Positions 44,966 through 54,198 are shown, counted from the stretch's first letter. The stretch is DNA of 64,000 nt from an uncultured Amylibacter sp. (GCA_943846615.1 OX044354.1:1-64000); one strand, 5' to 3'. A program made the numbers and translations. Notes: generated by a model not told the origin, from the sequence alone.

Positions 44966-45095
44966 TGCTGGGCATCGGGATCGTTTCGGTGATTGTGGTT
45001 TTAGGTGCCGTCAGATCGCCGAAAAACGAATAGGCGATCAAGAAAACTAAAATCAAAACCGCAATGTAGAATAAGTATTTGATCAGTTTGCCCAT
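44958..45095 (-). CDS. 45-residue single-pass membrane peptide
   Basis: ATG at 45095 behind GGCGGGAAA; encodes MGKLIKYLFYIAVLILVFL and continues IAYSFFGDLTAPKTTITETIPMPSNG to a TAG at 44958. One strongly hydrophobic helix (about residues 6-25) with a short periplasmic or cytosolic tail rich in Thr/Pro. Its stop overlaps the next gene start by 8 bp, and codon use looks normal. It is too short for many gene finders. Function unknown; probably expressed with the helical-repeat protein and xerD. Confidence 0.75.
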   Translation of the reverse strand: MGKLIKYLFYIAVLILVFLIAYSFFGDLTAPKTTITETIPMPSNG

Positions 45096-45170
45096 TTTCC
45101 CGCCCTTATTTTTGCGTATGTCCTCTTGCCACGCTTGGTGACGATGTTATCACAGGTTAAATGATTTAAA

Positions 45171-45197
45171 ATGGGTATTGTTATGTTAAATACCCAT
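45171..45197. promoter_or_regulatory. Inverted repeat upstream of aroK
   Basis: ATGGGTATT (45171-45179) and AATACCCAT (45189-45197), a perfect 9-bp repeat with a 9-bp spacer, 32 bp before the aroK start in the divergent promoter region. It may be an operator for a dimeric repressor or a leader hairpin. Confidence 0.4.
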
Positions 45198-45229
45198 ATC
45201 GGCGAGCTTAAGCCGAAAAGGAGGGGCTG

Positions 45230-45790
45230 GTGAAGTATCACCTGTCGAAAACATTGGTTTTGGTGGGCCTGATGGGCGCTGGTAAGACCGCGATTGGCAC
45301 ATTAGTTGCACAGCGTTTGGGTGTCGATTTCGTTGATTCTGACGAGGAAATCGTGCGGGCCGCGAATATGTCGATCCCTGAAATTTTCGAACGAGACGGT
45401 GTTGATTTTTTCCGCCTCAAGGAAACCCAAGTGATTGAACGATTGTTGACAGCAAAACCACATGTGTTGTCCACGGGGGGCGGCGCGTTTTTGTCGCCTG
45501 TCAATCAGGATATGATCGCCCAAAACGGCGTGGCTGTTTGGTTTCATGCGGATTTGGACACGTTGTGGATGCGTGTAAAAGATAAGAATACGCGGCCACT
45601 GTTGATGGTGCCCAACCCGCGCGCGAAATTGCGTGAATTATACGAGGCCCGTAATCCTGAATATGCCAAGGCTCAGGTCAAAGTGACGGCCAAACCCAAC
45701 CAAACCAAAGAGGCAATGGTATCGCGCGTCATTGATGCGCTACTGGCTGATCCAAACTCTGGTGTGACGAAAGTAGAAGATAATGCGTGA
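45230..45790 (+). CDS. aroK: Shikimate kinase
   Basis: 186 residues, GTG start at 45230 with a strong AAGGAGG. P-loop GLMGAGKTAIG (about residues 14-24), shikimate-binding DSDEEI and the FFRLKE / LSTGGGAF loop, LID region KNTRPLLM. Phosphorylates shikimate in aromatic amino-acid synthesis. It overlaps aroB by 8 bp. Confidence 0.95.
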   Translation: MKYHLSKTLVLVGLMGAGKTAIGTLVAQRLGVDFVDSDEEIVRAANMSIPEIFERDGVDFFRLKETQVIERLLTAKPHVLSTGGGAFLSPVNQDMIAQNGVAVWFHADLDTLWMRVKDKNTRPLLMVPNPRAKLRELYEARNPEYAKAQVKVTAKPNQTKEAMVSRVIDALLADPNSGVTKVEDNA

Positions 45791-46895
45791 TACAGTTGAT
45801 GTTCAATTAGGTGATCGTTCCTATCCAATTCATATTGGCACGGGATTGCTGGCGGACGCAGGTTCATTGGTTGCGCCAATTTTGAATCGTAAACGTGTGG
45901 CCGTGATTACGGATGAAAATGTCGCCGCATTACATTTGGATGCTTTGTGCGCGGGCATGGGAGCCGAGGGTATCGAGGTTGTGTCGCTGGTTTTACCTGC
46001 TGGCGAGTCTACAAAATCATGGAAATATATCGAACAATCCGTTGAATGGCTGTTGACCGAGAAGGTGGAGCGCGACGATGTCGTTATTGCCTTCGGAGGT
46101 GGGGTTATTGGTGATTTAGTGGGGTTTGCGGCTGCAATTCTACGCCGTGGTGTTCGATTTGTGCAAATCCCAACATCGCTGTTGGCACAAGTTGACAGCA
46201 GTGTTGGCGGAAAAACCGCGATTAATTCGCCGCATGGCAAAAACTTGGTTGGTGCGTTTTATCAGCCGCAGATGGTTTTGGCAGATGTGGAAATTTTAGG
46301 TACGTTGGAGCCACGCGATTTTCTGGCGGGTTACGGCGAAGTGGTGAAATACGGCCTGTTGGGTGACGCGGAATTTTTTGATTGGTTAGAGGCGAATGCC
46401 CCTGCTATGGCGGATGGCGACATAGCAAAGCGGATTTATGCGGTGACGCGATCCTGTCAGATGAAGGCCGATATTGTTGCGCGTGACGAAAAAGAACGCG
46501 GTGATCGGGCGTTGTTAAATCTAGGTCATACATTCTGCCATGCGTTGGAAGCGGCGACGGGGTATTCGGATCGGTTGTTACACGGCGAAGGCGTGGCAAT
46601 TGGCTGTGCATTGGCGTTCGAGACATCAATGCGGTTGGGATTATGTAGCCAAGAGGCGCCGAGCCGCGTGCGTGAACATTTGAAATCTATGGGAATGAAA
46701 GTGGATTTATCCGATATCGACGGCGAATTACCGGATGCGGATGCGCTGGTTGAATTGATGGGCCAAGATAAGAAGGTCGTTGGTGGCAAGCTGGCGTTCA
46801 TCATGGCACGCAGCATCGGCGACAGTTTCGTCACGCGGGACGTTGATTTGGACGTTGTGCGGGGTGTGTTGCGTGATGCCTTGGCGTTGCGCTGA
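45783..46895 (+). CDS. aroB: 3-Dehydroquinate synthase
   Basis: 370 residues. NAD-binding part FGGGVIGDLVGFAAAILRRGVRFVQIPTSLLAQVDSSVGGKTAIN; zinc ligands in GYGEVVKYGLL, NLGHTFCHALE and HGEGVAIG. Second step of the shikimate pathway, forming the carbocycle from DAHP. Coupled to aroK by an 8-bp overlap, the standard aroKB order. It converges on the MYG1 gene with one base between them. Confidence 0.96.
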   Translation: MRDTVDVQLGDRSYPIHIGTGLLADAGSLVAPILNRKRVAVITDENVAALHLDALCAGMGAEGIEVVSLVLPAGESTKSWKYIEQSVEWLLTEKVERDDVVIAFGGGVIGDLVGFAAAILRRGVRFVQIPTSLLAQVDSSVGGKTAINSPHGKNLVGAFYQPQMVLADVEILGTLEPRDFLAGYGEVVKYGLLGDAEFFDWLEANAPAMADGDIAKRIYAVTRSCQMKADIVARDEKERGDRALLNLGHTFCHALEAATGYSDRLLHGEGVAIGCALAFETSMRLGLCSQEAPSRVREHLKSMGMKVDLSDIDGELPDADALVELMGQDKKVVGGKLAFIMARSIGDSFVTRDVDLDVVRGVLRDALALR

Positions 46896-46896
46896 T

Positions 46897-47817
46897 CTAG
46901 GGGTTCACATCGTTAACAGCAATCGCGGCCATTTCCATGATCGCATCTCGGCTGTCGGCAACTGCGATGAAACGCGCGTTATGACAGAACTTGGCACCCT
47001 TAACGCCTGTGGCCTTTTCTAGATCTCCATCTGACAATCCTGCCCATGCAGCGGGCAGGTCGGCGCGTTGATCGAAGGTATCACCAGACAGTTTAATTCC
47101 ATTCAACGTCCAATCGCCGCCACGTGGGATTACGGTAAACAAGATGTGGTCTGCGTCGGATTTCATCAGAACTGACCGATATGGCATACCTGTTGGCAAC
47201 TCTAGGATTGCGGATGTTCCCGCTTGCGCAATTGCATGTTCTACCAAACTCTTGGCGCGTGCCTTGGATGCAAGCCCGCGAATTTTTGCCTCTATGAAGC
47301 TGCGTGCGATGGGCAATGCATCGAAAAATGCATCGTCATCGGCGGTGGGAGAGGGATCATCGAAAACGGGTTTCATGCTGGCCAACAGTTCGGGTAAGGT
47401 CAAAATAGACAACGGGCCCGCCACAGAAGGTTCCATCGCGCCGTTATCCATCAAATCGATAGGGAGAACAAAGGCGGTGTCAAACTTGGTATGTATCTCT
47501 TTTATGTCGGCGTCTGGCACGTCCATTGCTGTTAGGTAATCACGACCATAATGCTTCCATATTAAGCCAAAAGAGCTGTAGGGTTTTTCGTCTTCGCGTA
47601 AGGGGCCAGGGCGTTGGTGGTGGTCGAATATCTGCGCCGTGGCATCATAGTTGCCTCCAACATCGTAAATTATTTTGTCTGCGCTTGGGGTTATTAATGC
47701 GCGATCACGGGTACGGGTCAATTTTGCCAGTGGGAACAAACACGTGAGAATGGCAGAAGACAACAATTCATCCGCGTGAAAACCGCCAGAGTGAGTGACA
47801 AGGTGGGTGATAGTCAT
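46897..47817 (-). CDS. MYG1 family metal-dependent hydrolase
   Basis: 306 residues. N-terminal motif THSGGFHADELLSSAIL and the DHH-like IFDHHQRPG match the MYG1/GAMM1 family, related to the DHH phosphoesterases. The eukaryotic protein is a 3'-5' RNA exonuclease; the bacterial function is unstudied. Monocistronic, divergent region of 128 bp before the radical SAM gene. Confidence 0.88.
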   Translation of the reverse strand: MTITHLVTHSGGFHADELLSSAILTCLFPLAKLTRTRDRALITPSADKIIYDVGGNYDATAQIFDHHQRPGPLREDEKPYSSFGLIWKHYGRDYLTAMDVPDADIKEIHTKFDTAFVLPIDLMDNGAMEPSVAGPLSILTLPELLASMKPVFDDPSPTADDDAFFDALPIARSFIEAKIRGLASKARAKSLVEHAIAQAGTSAILELPTGMPYRSVLMKSDADHILFTVIPRGGDWTLNGIKLSGDTFDQRADLPAAWAGLSDGDLEKATGVKGAKFCHNARFIAVADSRDAIMEMAAIAVNDVNP

Positions 47818-47945
47818 TGATATGCTCCGAAAAGGCCACTGATGTTGCGGGATTGGTCTGCCGAGTGCGGAAAAATGTCAAGGATCGTTTGTGATATTTT
47901 GCGAATTTTGGCGCTATTACTGGGTGATTTAATCACACGTTTCGA

Positions 47946-48896
47946 TTATGCAGAACAACTTGCACCGCCCAATACACAAAACTTTGCACAATGTGGGTGG
48001 TTCAGTTTTACCGCACCTTCGGCCTCGGCCAATGTGGTGCCGAGTTCGAATTCAGGGGCATAGGCCAATAGAGTACAGGCAAGGACGGCAGGTTTTTCTG
48101 CACCTTTGCGCTTTACCACCATGCGCGATGAAGAACACATTATTTCGCGAGGGGATTTGTTCAGAATTCCCCAACAATCGGTAGTGATTTCTGGAACATC
48201 GACGGTTTCATCCATTTCAGGGAATAATACCGTAATGCCATGGTTTTGTGCGTCTATTTTGAAATTATGTTCAGCAAATAATGCGTCATATCCTGCACGG
48301 CTGTCGGCATCGGTATCACCCCAAACTGTGCGTCCAGCAACGGCCATGTTAAACTTGTTGTCGCGTAACCATTTCATACCTTTGATCGTGACATCAAAAC
48401 TACCTTTGCCGCGTTCCGCGTCATGGTTTTCCGCCTTGAAGTGATCCAAGGATATTCGGAGTGTCAGCCTGTCACCATAAGTTTCGCGCAGTTCCAACAA
48501 GCCCGCCTTGATCGATTTTCGCATCATCGGCAACATCGCATTGGTTAGGATCAAAACTTCAAATCCACGTTGCAAACAAACGCGTGCGATATCGATCATT
48601 TCGGGGTTCATAAATGGTTCGCCACCCGTGAATGCGATTTCGGTGGTGGCCCATTTGCGTTCGACGATTTGATCCAAATAATCTGCCACCTCATCTGTGG
48701 TGATGTAAACCAAGCGGTCGTTCGATGGCGAACTTTCGATATAGCAATTCACGCATTCGATATTGCATAGCGTACCCGTATTGAACCAAAGCGTTGTTGC
48801 CTTCATTAATGGTACAGAAGCGCGTGTTTCACCCTTGGCTGTTATGTTTGGATCCGAAAATTTTTCCGTTATCGGTAATGTATCAAGGTCTTTCAT
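47946..48896 (-). CDS. Radical SAM protein with C-terminal cysteine cluster
   Basis: 316 residues, using the ATG at 48896; an earlier start at 48983 would cross the zwf promoter. The CxxxCxxC motif is CNIECVNC near residue 39-46, with the GGEP SAM-binding element IAFTGGEPFMNPEM. The C-terminus has further cysteines (DCWG, IMCSSS, LACTLL, HCAKFC, SC) that could hold an auxiliary Fe-S cluster, as in SPASM-type enzymes. Substrate unknown. It is divergent from zwf. Confidence 0.85.
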   Translation of the reverse strand: MKDLDTLPITEKFSDPNITAKGETRASVPLMKATTLWFNTGTLCNIECVNCYIESSPSNDRLVYITTDEVADYLDQIVERKWATTEIAFTGGEPFMNPEMIDIARVCLQRGFEVLILTNAMLPMMRKSIKAGLLELRETYGDRLTLRISLDHFKAENHDAERGKGSFDVTIKGMKWLRDNKFNMAVAGRTVWGDTDADSRAGYDALFAEHNFKIDAQNHGITVLFPEMDETVDVPEITTDCWGILNKSPREIMCSSSRMVVKRKGAEKPAVLACTLLAYAPEFELGTTLAEAEGAVKLNHPHCAKFCVLGGASCSA

Positions 48897-49028
48897 TGCC
48901 CGTCTGTGCCCCGTATAAATTGCAAAACAGTTGTGCAATAAAAGATTGATATGTGCAATTAAAAGAAAACGATGCGCACGCAAACGTGAGATTTAGTATA
49001 GCCTTGTCTTTAATGGGTGGGGATGTAT

Positions 49029-49040
49029 GTTAGCGCTAAC
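49029..49040. promoter_or_regulatory. LacI-type operator just upstream of zwf
   Basis: GTTAGCGCTAAC is a perfect 12-bp palindrome with the central CG typical of LacI/GalR-family sites, 15 bp before the zwf ATG. This position would block transcription or initiation. Sugar-responsive LacI control of zwf is known in other alphaproteobacteria. Confidence 0.55.
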
Positions 49041-49055
49041 GAAAAGGGCGGAAAA

Positions 49056-50510
49056 ATGGTATCAAAGACAATTCCAGTAGACGTATTTGATTTAACTATC
49101 TTTGGTGCGACAGGCGATTTAGCAAAGCGTAAGATTTTGCCAGGGCTATTTCGTCGTATGCGGGCGGGGCAGTTTGATAAGAATTCACGCATAATCGGTG
49201 CATCGCGCACGGATTACGATTCAGTTGGGTTTCGTAAAGATATTCACGACGCGTTGAAGGAACACATTGCGCCTGAAGAGTTGAACAAAGAAGACGTCGA
49301 GGCGTTTTTGAACTGTTTAGAGTATGTAGCTGTTGATATTTTCGACACCGGCGGCTGGAAAGAACTGGCGGCGTTGCAACGTGATGGTGTTGTTCGCGCG
49401 TTCTACTTCTCCGTTGGGCCCAGCCTGTTTGGAGAAATTGCGCGCAAACTGACCAGCAATGGCATGGTGAACGAACAGACACGCGTTGTTGTGGAAAAAC
49501 CGTTTGGGCGTGATTTGGAAACAGCCAAGGCATTGAACGCGGAATTTCGCGCCTGTTTCAACGAAGATCAGATTTACCGTATTGATCATTACTTGGGTAA
49601 GGAAACTGTGCAAAACTTGATGGCGTTGCGGTTTGGTAATATCCTGTTCGAACCGTTGTGGAATTCACAATACATCGATCATGTACAGATCACCGCTTCC
49701 GAAAGTTTAGGCGTGGGCGGACGTGGTGCATATTACGACAAGTCTGGTGCGATGCGTGACATGGTCCAAAACCATCTGATGCAGCTGTTGTGTTTGACCG
49801 CTATGGAGCCGCCCAGTCGCTTTGAATCAAACGCCGTTCGTGATGAAAAACTGAAGATTATTAGAGCGTTAAGCGGCGTAACGAAGAGTGATATTGTGCG
49901 TGGGCAATATGCCGCGAGCGGTGATGAGCCATCATACGTCACCGACAGCGAGAACCCAGAAAGCATCACAGAAAGCTTTCTGGCGATGAAAGTGAATATC
50001 GAAAACTGGCGTTGGGCGGGTGTTCCGTTTTACTTGCGCACTGGCAAACGATTACGCCATCGTATGACCGAAATCGCGATCGTTTTCAAAGACCCACCGC
50101 ATTCAATTTTCGAACCTCAAGATGATCGCAAGGGCAACGTTCTGGTCATCCGCCTGCAACCCGACGAAGGCATGACAATGCGCGTTACGATTAAGGAACC
50201 TGGGCCCGGTGGCATGCGTTTGCGCGAGGTGCCGCTGGATATGACATTTGCGGATGTATTGGCGGATAAGGTCGAAGATACACCAGATGCCTATGAACGT
50301 TTGATCATGGATGTGATCCGTGGCAACCAAACCCTGTTTATGCGCGGTGACGAGGTCGAAGCGGCATGGGCATGGGTTGATCCGATGTTGCAAGGCTGGA
50401 CGGAACGCAAAGAAAAACCAAAACCTTATGATCAGGGTGGCTCTGGGCCAGATGACGCGTTAATGTTGTTGCACAAAGATGGGCGACGTTGGCGCGAAAT
50501 CACCAAGTAG
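49056..50510 (+). CDS. zwf: Glucose-6-phosphate 1-dehydrogenase
   Basis: 484 residues from ATG 49056; the in-frame GTG at 49017 lies across the operator and is not used. NADP site FGATGDLAKRKILPGL, active-site RIDHYLGKE. Entry step of the pentose phosphate and Entner-Doudoroff routes. Unlike many relatives, pgl and edd do not follow; the next gene is a sulfotransferase-like protein. A LacI-type palindrome lies directly upstream. Confidence 0.95.
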   Translation: MVSKTIPVDVFDLTIFGATGDLAKRKILPGLFRRMRAGQFDKNSRIIGASRTDYDSVGFRKDIHDALKEHIAPEELNKEDVEAFLNCLEYVAVDIFDTGGWKELAALQRDGVVRAFYFSVGPSLFGEIARKLTSNGMVNEQTRVVVEKPFGRDLETAKALNAEFRACFNEDQIYRIDHYLGKETVQNLMALRFGNILFEPLWNSQYIDHVQITASESLGVGGRGAYYDKSGAMRDMVQNHLMQLLCLTAMEPPSRFESNAVRDEKLKIIRALSGVTKSDIVRGQYAASGDEPSYVTDSENPESITESFLAMKVNIENWRWAGVPFYLRTGKRLRHRMTEIAIVFKDPPHSIFEPQDDRKGNVLVIRLQPDEGMTMRVTIKEPGPGGMRLREVPLDMTFADVLADKVEDTPDAYERLIMDVIRGNQTLFMRGDEVEAAWAWVDPMLQGWTERKEKPKPYDQGGSGPDDALMLLHKDGRRWREITK

Positions 50511-50547
50511 GTTTCTCGGCGCTGAACGCAAGTAATAGGGTCGTAAA

Positions 50548-51900
50548 TTGAAAACGTGTATTATCCATATTGGATTTCATAAAACCGGCTCTACTGCATT
50601 GCAGCAATATTGCTTCCAGAATGCGGAGGTTTTGGCGGAAAAAGCTGGCGTTCATTATTTTAACGCGCTTCAAAATCACAGCTATCTTAATGATTTATTT
50701 GACAATGACGTTGCCTCAGTCACACAGAATGTCGATAGTGGTTTGTTCTTGCGCAGTAAAAAAGAAAAGCAGCGAGCGGCGTTAAAAAAAGATTTGTTTG
50801 ATCAGATCCGTGCCTGTACTACGCCATATTTCATGCTGTCAGGCGAGGGATTTAGTAAATTGAGCGCGGTCAACGTGACAGAGCTTAAATCTTGGTTGGA
50901 TCCTTACTTTGATGACATTCAGATCGTCAGCTTTGTTCGCGATCACAGGTCTTTTTTGAACAGTTTTGTTCAACAACTCACCCGTGTCGGCATAACTATG
51001 TCGTCAATTGACCCAAAGACACTTAAGTATGATGGTCGGTCAATGGGGCGAAAAAGCTCTGTAAGTTTGTTGCCCAATTACCAAGCGGTACACGAGATGT
51101 TTGCCGATATTTTTGGTGAAGAGAAAATGACGATATTGGATTACACCAAAATCCGAGCTGACGGTGACAGCGTCGTGGACAGTTTTTTTGAAACTGTTTT
51201 GGGCCTAACTGAGTTACCCTGTGCGCCCTTAACGGTGAGGGCAAACAGTTCTATCAGTCATAACGTTACTGTTTTGATTGAACGCATAAACCAGCACTGG
51301 CCAGTTGTGGTCGACGGTAAATATAACAAGAAAAGGGGCCCAATTGGGCCTTTGCATCGCCTCACTAATAGCCCCAAGGGTGCGTTTAAGCTGCACGAGG
51401 GCTACTTTGACACAGAGGAATTTGCCAGTCTGGTGAAGGATGATATTGAATGGCTGGTTGAACGCACACAGGGGCGAATTGATTACCGCGATATTATTCC
51501 ACAGGGCAACTTTCCAACAACTGTTCAGTTTTCAAAACCGCTGACAGATTCTGAAAATGAATTGTTGGATATAAGCGCCGAAGCAATAAATACTTTGTCG
51601 GTTGAGTTAGAGTTCGCAAATCATCGATCAATCTTTTTTCGCGAATGTGTTCTTTTGCGTCAGACCCCAACGCGTTCTCAAGACGCGATTGAGAAATCAA
51701 TAATGGGGATAAAAGACAGTTCGTTTTTATTGAACGCTGCCCATATTCTGCGCTTAGAGGGGCGGCTTGTGTTGGCTAAATTGGCGTTGGAATGCGCCAA
51801 TGCTTGGGTTGATGCAGGTGATGACGATCTGGGTTTGAAAATTTCAAATTCGTTGGATGCGACACGCAAAATGTTGAACGATACGAACGAAGTTTCATGA
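50548..51900 (+). CDS. Sulfotransferase-like protein
   Basis: 450 residues with a probable TTG start at 50548. The N-terminal IIHIGFHKTGSTALQQY matches the 5'-phosphosulfate-binding loop of PAPS-dependent sulfotransferases. IQIVSFVRDHRSFLNSFVQQ fits the 3'-phosphate-binding Arg/Ser element. The C-terminal ~120 residues (from about 330) are extra and helical. The acceptor could be a glycan, lipid or protein. A/T-richer than zwf, with atypical start codon, so possible transfer. Confidence 0.72.
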   Translation: MKTCIIHIGFHKTGSTALQQYCFQNAEVLAEKAGVHYFNALQNHSYLNDLFDNDVASVTQNVDSGLFLRSKKEKQRAALKKDLFDQIRACTTPYFMLSGEGFSKLSAVNVTELKSWLDPYFDDIQIVSFVRDHRSFLNSFVQQLTRVGITMSSIDPKTLKYDGRSMGRKSSVSLLPNYQAVHEMFADIFGEEKMTILDYTKIRADGDSVVDSFFETVLGLTELPCAPLTVRANSSISHNVTVLIERINQHWPVVVDGKYNKKRGPIGPLHRLTNSPKGAFKLHEGYFDTEEFASLVKDDIEWLVERTQGRIDYRDIIPQGNFPTTVQFSKPLTDSENELLDISAEAINTLSVELEFANHRSIFFRECVLLRQTPTRSQDAIEKSIMGIKDSSFLLNAAHILRLEGRLVLAKLALECANAWVDAGDDDLGLKISNSLDATRKMLNDTNEVS

Positions 51901-51972
51901 ATGTCAAAAAGCGGTTGAGTTGATGTTAAGGTATTTTGCGTAAGGTCGCTCGAACAGTGAAAGGTTCGACTT

Positions 51973-52143
51973 ATGGAATATGTTTTGATCATTTTAATTA
52001 CAGCCATGACACCCGTCACCGCCGAGTTTGACAGTGAATATGCATGTCGTCAGGCGGGCAAGGCGGTTGTGGGGGATTTCCCCAAACCCAAGAAGGATAA
52101 ACCACCAGTGGCGAAGTTTTTCTGTTTCCCCAAAGGAACCTAG
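51973..52143 (+). CDS. 56-residue small exported protein
   Basis: ATG at 51973, TAG at 52141-52143. N-terminus MEYVLIILITAMTPVTAEF looks like a short signal peptide; the mature part has two cysteines (EYACRQ, FFCFPK) and a Lys/Pro stretch, so a small disulfide-bonded periplasmic peptide is plausible. It converges on the corrinoid-activator gene with a 6-bp gap. No family recognised; the cysteine pair and signal are the main support. Confidence 0.55.
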   Translation: MEYVLIILITAMTPVTAEFDSEYACRQAGKAVVGDFPKPKKDKPPVAKFFCFPKGT

Positions 52144-52149
52144 GGTGCG

Positions 52150-54198
52150 TTAACCGCGGCGACGCCGACGACGACCACCCGTTTCAGCAGTGTTGCCTGT
52201 ATTGAAATTCACATCCGGCAAGGTGACGTGGGTTTCAAGAATCGGGAACTTCTCCACGGAATTTGGGATCGCTGATGCGTTGACGAAATGTTCCTGAAAA
52301 CGTGGCTCGATGGCTGTTTCAATTTTGTGGATATCTTTGACCACGTTTTCGATGTCTTTGCGGGCCGTGCGGTTCAACAACGCGATACGCGCGCCTGTAC
52401 CAGCGGCGTTGCCCGCCGAGGTAACCTTATCCAATACGCAGTCGGGGATCATGCCCAGAACCATCGCGTGTTTCGGGCTGATGTGCGCGCCAAATGCGCC
52501 TGCCAGAACGATGCGATCTACGGTGTCTACGTCAAATTTATCCATTAATAGGCGTGCACCTGAATACAACGCCGCCTTGGCCATTTGGATTTCGCGGATA
52601 TCGCGGTTAGTGACGGTGATTTTCGGGCCACCTGTGGCAGAGGCATCATGCACCAGATATGAATAGGTCCGTCCGTCCAAAAAGCAACGGTCTGTGCCCG
52701 TTTGTTCAGGATTTCCGATTAAACCAGGACCATCAACGATTCCTGCGATACGCATTTCTGCGACCATTTCGATGATGCCAGAACCGCAAATGCCCGTGAT
52801 GCCACTGGACAGGATGGCTGTGTCAAAACCGTCTTCGTCAGACCACAGGTCGGAACCGATAACGCGAAAACGCGGCTCTTTGGTAACGGGATCGATTTCA
52901 ACGCGTTCAATCGCACCGGGTGCGGCGCGTTGGCCCGATGAAATTTGCGCGCCTTCAAATGCGGGGCCAGTAGGGGAGGAACAGGCCAGAACCTTGTCCT
53001 TGTTACCCAACAAGATTTCGGCGTTTGTACCCACATCCACCACCAAAACCAGATCGTCGGATGTGTTTGGCGATTCTGACAAAGCCACGGCAGCGGCGTC
53101 TGCGCCAACGTGGCCAGCGATACATGGCAACATATATACACGTGCGGCGGGGTGCATATTGGTCAGGCCTAAATTGTCGCAACGTGTGGCGATTGCATCA
53201 GATGTGGCAAGGGCGAAGGGAGCCTGACCCAACTCAAACGGATCGATGCCAAGAAATAGATGGTGCATCACTGGATTACACACAAACACGGCATCCATGA
53301 TCATGGATGGATCGATTTCGGCCTCGGCGGCGATTTGAACAAATAGGGCGTTCATGCCATCACGCACGGCGTTCGTCATTTCAATATCGCCACCCGCATT
53401 CATCATCGAATAGCTGACACGCGACATCAAATCTTCGCCAAAGCGGATTTGGGGGTTCATAATGCCAGAAGAAGCGACGACTTCGCCAGTTTGCAGATCA
53501 CAAAGGTGCGCGGCGATCGTCGTAGAGCCGAGGTCCACAGCCATGCCGTAGATTGAACCTTCATAAAATCCGGGCCAAACATCCACAACACGAGGAGAAA
53601 CGTAATCATCACCTAAATGGACAGCACATGTAACCTTCCATTCACCTTTGCGAAGGGCAGGTTGTAGCTTTGCTAGGATTGAAAAATCGGCCTCTAATTC
53701 AGGCAGGTCCCATTCAGCACGCAAAGCCTTGATAAGGCGTTCAAGGTCGCCTGATGGATCGTGCATGTCGGGTTGTTCGACCTCGACATAGAACAGTCGC
53801 GTTGTTGGGTTGATAAGGATATCGCGTGCTTCGGCGCGTTTGCGGACCACTTGTTTGTGAACCTGGCTTTCGGCGGGTACGTCGATCACGACGTCGCCTT
53901 GGACCGTTGCTTGGCACCCTAATCGGCGACCATCAATCATGCCGCGTTTGGATTTATAACGTTCCTCGACCGCGTTCCATTCATTTAATGCGTCGGGTTC
54001 GACTGTCACGCCATGTTTGGAAAACTCGCCATATGATGGCGTGATTTGACAGCGAGAGCAGATGCCGCGTCCGCCGCAAACACTGTCTAGATCGACGCCC
54101 AATTGACGAGCGGCGGTCAGGATTGGCGTGCCGACGGGGAAATTACCGCGTTGCCCTGACGGCGTGAAAATTACCAGTGGATCGTTTTTGTTGGTCAT
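52150..54198 (-). CDS. RamA-like corrinoid reactivation protein (2Fe-2S, ASKHA/DUF4445)
   Basis: 682 residues. The N-terminal ferredoxin-like domain has Cys41, Cys47 and Cys50 (SVCGGRGICSRC) and Cys95. A large ASKHA-type ATPase/DUF4445 domain follows (AVDLGSTTIAAHL, LVVDVGTNAEILLG, LAGAFGAHI). Such proteins reductively reactivate Co(II) corrinoid in methyl transfer. In roseobacters a DUF4445 protein has been genetically tied to methionine synthesis by split MetH. The C-terminus ends in GGRRRRRRG. A terminator separates it from the methyltransferase gene upstream. Confidence 0.88.
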   Translation of the reverse strand: MTNKNDPLVIFTPSGQRGNFPVGTPILTAARQLGVDLDSVCGGRGICSRCQITPSYGEFSKHGVTVEPDALNEWNAVEERYKSKRGMIDGRRLGCQATVQGDVVIDVPAESQVHKQVVRKRAEARDILINPTTRLFYVEVEQPDMHDPSGDLERLIKALRAEWDLPELEADFSILAKLQPALRKGEWKVTCAVHLGDDYVSPRVVDVWPGFYEGSIYGMAVDLGSTTIAAHLCDLQTGEVVASSGIMNPQIRFGEDLMSRVSYSMMNAGGDIEMTNAVRDGMNALFVQIAAEAEIDPSMIMDAVFVCNPVMHHLFLGIDPFELGQAPFALATSDAIATRCDNLGLTNMHPAARVYMLPCIAGHVGADAAAVALSESPNTSDDLVLVVDVGTNAEILLGNKDKVLACSSPTGPAFEGAQISSGQRAAPGAIERVEIDPVTKEPRFRVIGSDLWSDEDGFDTAILSSGITGICGSGIIEMVAEMRIAGIVDGPGLIGNPEQTGTDRCFLDGRTYSYLVHDASATGGPKITVTNRDIREIQMAKAALYSGARLLMDKFDVDTVDRIVLAGAFGAHISPKHAMVLGMIPDCVLDKVTSAGNAAGTGARIALLNRTARKDIENVVKDIHKIETAIEPRFQEHFVNASAIPNSVEKFPILETHVTLPDVNFNTGNTAETGGRRRRRRG

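Noticed and set aside
52694..53227. 177-residue plus-strand frame
   Set aside because: Entirely antisense to the RamA-like gene, which has clear domain motifs.
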